Assembly: GCA_964451375.1 (NCBI GenBank) | Contig: CAYVIN010000005.1 | Coordinates: 1 to 64,000, forward strand | Length of the DNA stretch: 64,000 nt | Reading direction: 5' to 3' | From: JAGXQV01 sp964451375 | GTDB taxonomy: Bacteria > Pseudomonadota > Gammaproteobacteria > Burkholderiales > Sulfuricellaceae | Shown: piece after piece, positions 59,843 through 64,000 of the stretch | How positions within the stretch are numbered: the stretch's first letter is position 1 | Layout: each line of letters starts with the position of its first letter | The notes under the pieces: model-generated | What the model was told of the DNA's origin: nothing | The model's input: only the letters and a program-made list of their open reading frames with translations | The model's database searches: none | Position numbers and translations under genes: made by a program

Positions 59843-61105
59843 TCACTTGCCCTGATTGGCGCGAGTAATGATTAATTTCAACAATTCGTTGGGCTCAAGT
59901 TGCCCCGCTACATAGGCAGGGTAGTCCATGATGATGATTTGCCCGGCATTCTTGCTGAACCCATGTGCTTTAAAATGAGTCAGTAATGCGCCATTTTGTG
60001 TCCAGGCATTTCCGACGATATCCAGAGCGGTTGATTGGTCTTTTATATTCATCTGGGCGGAAGCGAAGTTGATATTGAACTTCGTCCCGCTCGTGTCGAG
60101 CGTGTCAATAAACTCCAGCAACACTTTTGTTTTGTCGGCCCGCCCGGTATCACAACTCCCTTTCGTCCATGGAATGGAAGAAGTGTTTTCGAAGTGGCAA
60201 CCCCAATAATTCGTGTAAACGTCCTGTTTCTTTTGATCGCCCCAAACCACGCCGCCTACTGCGTTGCCGTCCACCTTCTTGGTTTCGTTATCCATGCGGT
60301 TGAATAAAACGACCTTGCCACGGACATCCTTCAATTTGGTTTCCGCCAATGATTTTGCACCCCCATCGGTGACAAAAGCGCCGGAACTCAAGGCGAGGGC
60401 GTTGCGGACAAACTCGGAAACAAATTTGTTTTTATCCAGTTTGCCTTCGACTTCCTCTTTCACCGACATGAAAACCACTTCCCTCGGATGCTGGTGTAGG
60501 AACTCGCCAACCGGCTTCATCGCGTTCAGATAGAAATCCCCCAACGGTACAGGCCCATGATGCAGGGTGTAAGGCCCGTCACCCACTATCCTGATATCCA
60601 GAAAACGAATCCCATGCTTGAGTTGCTCGGCGATAGTCCAGTATTGGGTTTCAACCATCGCCCCAGGGGTGGTGTCGGTGCCGATTGCCGCCCTGATCTT
60701 CTCCTCGTCTACACAAAACGTGTCGCCCAAAATGGTAAAACACAGCTTCGCCCAGGGTACGATGGTTGGAACGCCAAGGAGATGTAACGCGCCCGATCCT
60801 GAATCATGGGTGCCGGGGATCGTGAGTTTGGAGAGGGGAATTTCATCAGGGAGGCTGCTCATCCAGTCCTCCGATCCCGGCGGGAAGGGGGCGGCGGTGT
60901 GAATGTCGCGAACCGCAGTTCTGACCTCGCCACGCACCACATTCAGGATGTCTGCGACAAAGATGACGCCGCGTTCCACGCCTCGGGCAACATCCTTGGC
61001 GCGCTCTTCCGCTTCTCTGACATGGCATGGGACATCGTACCAATGACAAGCAAAGGCAGGTTGTGACAAGAGCAGCAGGGCCGCCAGACAGAGCTTTTTC
61101 ATCAT
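59843..61105 (-). CDS. Secreted phosphatidylinositol-specific phospholipase C-like protein
   Basis: 420 aa from ATG 61105 (GGCGGAAG before it). A longer frame to 61147 would add basic residues ahead of the signal peptide MMKKLCLAALLLLSQPAFA. The PI-PLC X-box is recognisable: LTIPGTHDSG with catalytic His ~100, HGIRFLDIRI and TLHHG with His ~182-183, then VVFMSVKEE and IIIMDYPAY. The N-terminal ~85 residues hold a Cys-containing stretch (CHWYDVPC) and are not part of the barrel. Bacterial members cleave GPI or PI lipids of hosts; in a free-living organism the substrate is unknown. Confidence 0.85.
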   Translation of the reverse strand: MMKKLCLAALLLLSQPAFACHWYDVPCHVREAEERAKDVARGVERGVIFVADILNVVRGEVRTAVRDIHTAAPFPPGSEDWMSSLPDEIPLSKLTIPGTHDSGSGALHLLGVPTIVPWAKLCFTILGDTFCVDEEKIRAAIGTDTTPGAMVETQYWTIAEQLKHGIRFLDIRIVGDGPYTLHHGPVPLGDFYLNAMKPVGEFLHQHPREVVFMSVKEEVEGKLDKNKFVSEFVRNALALSSGAFVTDGGAKSLAETKLKDVRGKVVLFNRMDNETKKVDGNAVGGVVWGDQKKQDVYTNYWGCHFENTSSIPWTKGSCDTGRADKTKVLLEFIDTLDTSGTKFNINFASAQMNIKDQSTALDIVGNAWTQNGALLTHFKAHGFSKNAGQIIIMDYPAYVAGQLEPNELLKLIITRANQGK

Positions 61106-61232
61106 GGAAGAACTTCCGCCTTTTTTACGCAGTTTGATGTTAAGCATGGCTAACCAATCCTGAAGTGAAATCTGCCGCCGGCGGCTGGATCAGACAAAAA
61201 CAGTTACGCTAGGGCGTACACAGGTTTATCAG

Positions 61233-61991
61233 TCACGGCGCCAGGGGCAAGCCGTTTTTCCCTAGAAATTTCCCGTTCTCCACCCGGTATACGCCTTGGT
61301 ATTCCGGGACAATTTCATGATGCGTGACCACGCCATCAGCACCAATGTACTCAAAACCAACCACGCCGCCACTTTCACCATCGACAATTTCACGCGCCAC
61401 AACCCTGAGGGGATTCCCTCTGACCAGGAAGTAGGGGTCTCTTTCAGGCACCAATTCAATCGCTTCACCGGCGGCGTTGATCCGTTCCGATGCAATCATT
61501 TTTCCATTGCCGTCGATGATCAGGTTGCCTACCATCACGCCGTTAGCGGAAAGCAGTTGGTAGGTCGTCAAGCTACTCGTTTGCGCGATGATTTTGCCAA
61601 TCGTTGGTGGCGCAAGACCGCCAAAAGCGGACTCGCCTACATCGTGCGCGGCATCCTTGGCTGGATTCGGTTCCCGGCTTTTCCATGCGGAAACGAAGTC
61701 TGTAAAAACTGCCGCCGGGCCAACGATAACCACCTTATCGTCGGTGTACTTTCCCATCACGTAGATCACGCCGGCAGGGTCAATGGCCAAATAGTTACCG
61801 CTGCCTTCATAGCGGCGATAGTTGTATTCAATATTGTTTCTTAGATACTGGCCTGCGGTAACGGGGCCAATCAAGAGATTCGGCGCACTCGCCTCCGCAT
61901 AGGCAAATAGCTGATCGTCCGTCGCGGCCAAGCCCGCCGGGGCGAATAACGCCAGCGCCAGCGCTGTGATTGTATTATTGATAACGCTCAT
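61233..61991 (-). CDS. Secreted protein with the PEBP-associated N-terminal module
   Basis: 252 aa from ATG 61991 (CAGGAG before it); an upstream frame to 62105 lacks a ribosome site. Signal peptide SVINNTITALALALFAPAGLA. Residues ~22-75 (DDQLFAYAEASAPNLLIG...IEYNYRRYEGSGNYLAIDPAGVIYVMG) match the module after the signal peptide of the PEBP protein at 3591 (DADTIFNWAERTYP...YYRFYSGVGSYVAVQGERVLYLP). Residues ~110-250 are a separate beta-rich region with EIVPEYQGVYRVENGKFLGKNGLPL; I do not recognise it. Likely periplasmic or surface-exposed. Confidence 0.8.
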   Translation of the reverse strand: MSVINNTITALALALFAPAGLAATDDQLFAYAEASAPNLLIGPVTAGQYLRNNIEYNYRRYEGSGNYLAIDPAGVIYVMGKYTDDKVVIVGPAAVFTDFVSAWKSREPNPAKDAAHDVGESAFGGLAPPTIGKIIAQTSSLTTYQLLSANGVMVGNLIIDGNGKMIASERINAAGEAIELVPERDPYFLVRGNPLRVVAREIVDGESGGVVGFEYIGADGVVTHHEIVPEYQGVYRVENGKFLGKNGLPLAP

Positions 61992-62434
61992 CACGACTCC
62001 TGAAAAAACATGCCTGTCCGGCCTAGCGTAACTCAATGAAAGTTCAAGCCTGAACGGGCTGGAGGGCAGGCAGGGTTGATGTTGTCGAGACTGCAATGTT
62101 CCCACTCAGGGGTTCAAGCATCAAACAGGTTAACACCGTGATGCGCCCACTGCCCAAGTCGTTGTCATCGGCTTGCAGACATCAATGTTGTCCGAACTGT
62201 GGCGAATGAGATTCATACCTTGACCATAGCCCATACCGCCCGGAAATTCCCGAATTAAAATTTCGGTTCGGATTGGCGTTGGAGGCGGTTTGGCTCAGCG
62301 CGGTTCAACACGGTATTCCCCCGTCATTTCAGCAAACATATAGGTCAACTCCGCACGGTAAGGGTAGAATATCCGGTTACCAGCGGGGCTTTGAACCGCC
62401 TCGTTTTTCCCGGATTTTACTGATACTGCGTTTT
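61992..62434. other. Intergenic interval before the HDOD gene
   Basis: 443 bp between divergent genes. I see no repeats, no convincing promoter and no gene. The HDOD frame extends to 62273 here, but the segment lacks a ribosome site and reads as non-conserved sequence. Confidence 0.5.
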
Positions 62435-63886
62435 ATGGAAGACCAAACTTCTCCCGTTATTCCCCGCCTGCTGAAAGCCATTGAAGCCAATCCCGGCTTT
62501 GCCGGGTTGGGTGCGGCGGTTCAGACGATTACCAAACTGGTTGACGCCGACGACGTGGAAATCCGCGACCTCGTCAGCACCATCCTGCACGACGCGGCGC
62601 TGACCGCCAAATTGCTGCGCATCGCCAATTCGAGCCGCTATGGGCAGGGCAGCCGCAACGTTTCGACGATCAATCAGGCGATTGCCATTGTTGGCTTGAA
62701 AACCGTGAAATCGGTGGCGCTGTCGCTGGCGCTGCTCGACGCGCTGGCCAATAAACCGCAGTCGCGCCAATTGCAGGCGGAAATCGTGGCGGCGTATTTT
62801 TGCGGGACGCTGGCTGCGGAAGTGACCCGTCTCAATGCGCCGCGTTTCAATGCCCAGGAGGCCCAGGTTTGCGGGTTGATGCAAAATCTCGGGCGGATGA
62901 TGACGGTTTACAACCTCTACGAGGAAATCGAGGCGATACGGACTCTCCAGGCGGAACGTAATCTCGCCGAGGAAGAGGCGGTTTTGGCGGTTCTCGGGTC
63001 GAGTTTTGCTGAAATCAGCGAGGCTATTGCCCAGCACTGGGGACTTCCCGACGTATTGCAGCAGAGTATGGCCCCGGTAATCGGCAAGGCTCCGCCGCAG
63101 GCGCCAGGCAATGCGCTGGGGTGGAACCAGTTGTGCACCTTGTTTGCGCGGCGTGTCACCGACGCAATTTTCCGTTTGCCGGAAGACCGCGAGAAGGTTG
63201 AACTGGGGCGCGATATCGAGTTTTTCCGGGTGGCGCTGGCTTTGCGCGAGTCGGAGATTCACGAGTGGATCGACAAAGCCCTTGCGGATACCGAGGCGCT
63301 GCTTGCCGAGATGGCTTTCCCGTGTAATGTCGAGGACGCCCGCAAGCTGCTGCGCAAGGCCAATGAGCGGGTGCTCGATGTGTTGTCCGGGCAGGATAGC
63401 CTGACTCAGGGCAGCGACAAGTTGTTCGGCAAGAAGCCGGTGGAAATCATCCAGTACACCTTGCGGTTGATCCACGATACGGCGGGGTTCGACCGCACCC
63501 TGCTGATGCTCCCGGAGGGGAATTCGGGCTTGCGGGCGATTGCAGGGGTGGGACGCGACATCAACCAGATCACTGCCAAATTCCGTTGCCGGGGCGGCGA
63601 GCAGGATATTTTCCGCATGGTGATGGGCAAAAAAACCGACTTTTACATCGCCGATGCGAGATTGCCTTCCATCGTCAATTTCGTTCCGCACTGGTACCGC
63701 GAATTGGTCGATGCGCCGTCGTTCCTGCTGTTGTCGTTGGTGCATCAGGATCAATTTCTGGGGCTGGTGTATGGCGATTATTCCGAAAAGCAGATGAATT
63801 CCCCCCTCAAGGCCGTCAAGGAGCGCCACCCCAACGCGCGGGGCGACCTGATTGGCGCATTGATACTGGGAACAGCGAAGAAATAG
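62435..63886 (+). CDS. HDOD-domain protein with C-terminal GAF-like region
   Basis: 483 aa from ATG 62435 (MEDQTSPVIPRLLKAIEANP). The HDOD domain covers ~10-260 (DLVSTILHDAALTAKLLRIANSSRYGQGSRNVSTINQAIAIVGLKTVKSVALSLALLD, LMQNLGRMM). It keeps the fold but lacks the HD pair of true phosphohydrolases. From ~330 a GAF/FIST-like sensory domain follows (ILHDTAGFDRTLLMLPEGNSGLRAIAGVGRDI...FLLLSLVHQDQFLGLVYGDYSEKQMNSPLK). Such proteins act as signalling adaptors. The gene overlaps no others. Confidence 0.88.
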   Translation: MEDQTSPVIPRLLKAIEANPGFAGLGAAVQTITKLVDADDVEIRDLVSTILHDAALTAKLLRIANSSRYGQGSRNVSTINQAIAIVGLKTVKSVALSLALLDALANKPQSRQLQAEIVAAYFCGTLAAEVTRLNAPRFNAQEAQVCGLMQNLGRMMTVYNLYEEIEAIRTLQAERNLAEEEAVLAVLGSSFAEISEAIAQHWGLPDVLQQSMAPVIGKAPPQAPGNALGWNQLCTLFARRVTDAIFRLPEDREKVELGRDIEFFRVALALRESEIHEWIDKALADTEALLAEMAFPCNVEDARKLLRKANERVLDVLSGQDSLTQGSDKLFGKKPVEIIQYTLRLIHDTAGFDRTLLMLPEGNSGLRAIAGVGRDINQITAKFRCRGGEQDIFRMVMGKKTDFYIADARLPSIVNFVPHWYRELVDAPSFLLLSLVHQDQFLGLVYGDYSEKQMNSPLKAVKERHPNARGDLIGALILGTAKK

Positions 63887-63931
63887 GCGGCGTCCGGCGG
63901 GAAGCGGATGTCCAGCCTCGGGAGCAACGCC

Positions 63932-64000
63932 ATGACTTCAAACAGCGGACACCGGGAAGCCAATCTGGTCGATATCGCAGCGCGCGCCATCCAGCGCGGC
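63932..64000 (+). CDS. Start of an unidentified gene (cut by window edge)
   Basis: ATG 63932 with GGGAG 8-9 nt before it opens 23 codons (MTSNSGHREANLVDIAARAIQRG). LVDIAARAIQRG is similar to the N-terminus of some RNB-family exoribonucleases of betaproteobacteria, but 23 residues are too few to name it. Confidence 0.5.
   Translation, partial: MTSNSGHREANLVDIAARAIQRG

Overview
The window looks like chromosomal DNA of a GC-rich Gram-negative bacterium, most likely a betaproteobacterium. The evidence is a homodimeric-type pyruvate dehydrogenase E1 (aceE), a zapD-yacG pair, a SAM-II riboswitch in front of metZ, MSHA-type minor pilins, sulfide:quinone oxidoreductase, an HME-RND metal pump and YhdP. 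SQR and the MSHA genes would suit a sulfur- or metal-rich sediment or groundwater lineage (Gallionella/Sulfuricella-like), but genus cannot be fixed from this sequence. I saw no phage, integrase, transposase, CRISPR array, rRNA or tRNA. Accessory content is mostly small palindromic and MITE-like repeats between housekeeping genes.

Layout. 1-2.5 kb: 5' part of aceE (minus) diverging from an M17 aminopeptidase across an AT-rich promoter with two matched palindromes. 2.5-4.7 kb: tandem non-coding repeats and a secreted PEBP-like protein. 4.7-6.8 kb: mshC-mshD-mshO-mshP (minus). 7.2-8.7 kb: a small ORF and sulfide:quinone oxidoreductase, then a VapBC-type pair. 9.6-10.9 kb: metZ with a SAM-II riboswitch and a terminator/antiterminator. 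11-22.2 kb: a signalling block on the minus strand: porin, PstS-like protein, hybrid kinase, receiver protein, HTH-receiver protein and two large sensor kinases. 22.4-26.4 kb: MFS carrier, YdcH-like protein, two Uma2 paralogues, aroC.

26.5-34.4 kb is the most unusual region. It holds secreted proteins (a GH39-like enzyme and an Asp-box propeller that share a C-terminal domain), a secreted protein of unknown function and a B12-type radical SAM protein. A tandem duplication is recorded here: one copy kept the secreted gene and lost the radical SAM gene, the other did the reverse, and a stranded 5' fragment of yhdP marks the junction.

34-41 kb: a translationally coupled operon yhdP-hypothetical-nitrilase-tldD-hypothetical. 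41-47 kb: a DUF2934 protein overlapped on the other strand by a kinase/ATPase gene, then a Pat-type protein acetyltransferase diverging from a histone-deacetylase-like gene. 46.7-50.2 kb: Crp/Fnr regulator, TorD-like chaperone, MBL hydrolase and a Nudix-ThiE fusion. 50.2-53.4 kb: yacG, zapD and a TctDE-like two-component system diverging from a czcCBA-like metal efflux operon (53.7-59.2 kb). 59.3-64 kb: MliC-like inhibitor, PI-PLC-like protein, a secreted protein whose N-terminal module is shared with the PEBP protein, an HDOD protein and the start of one more gene.
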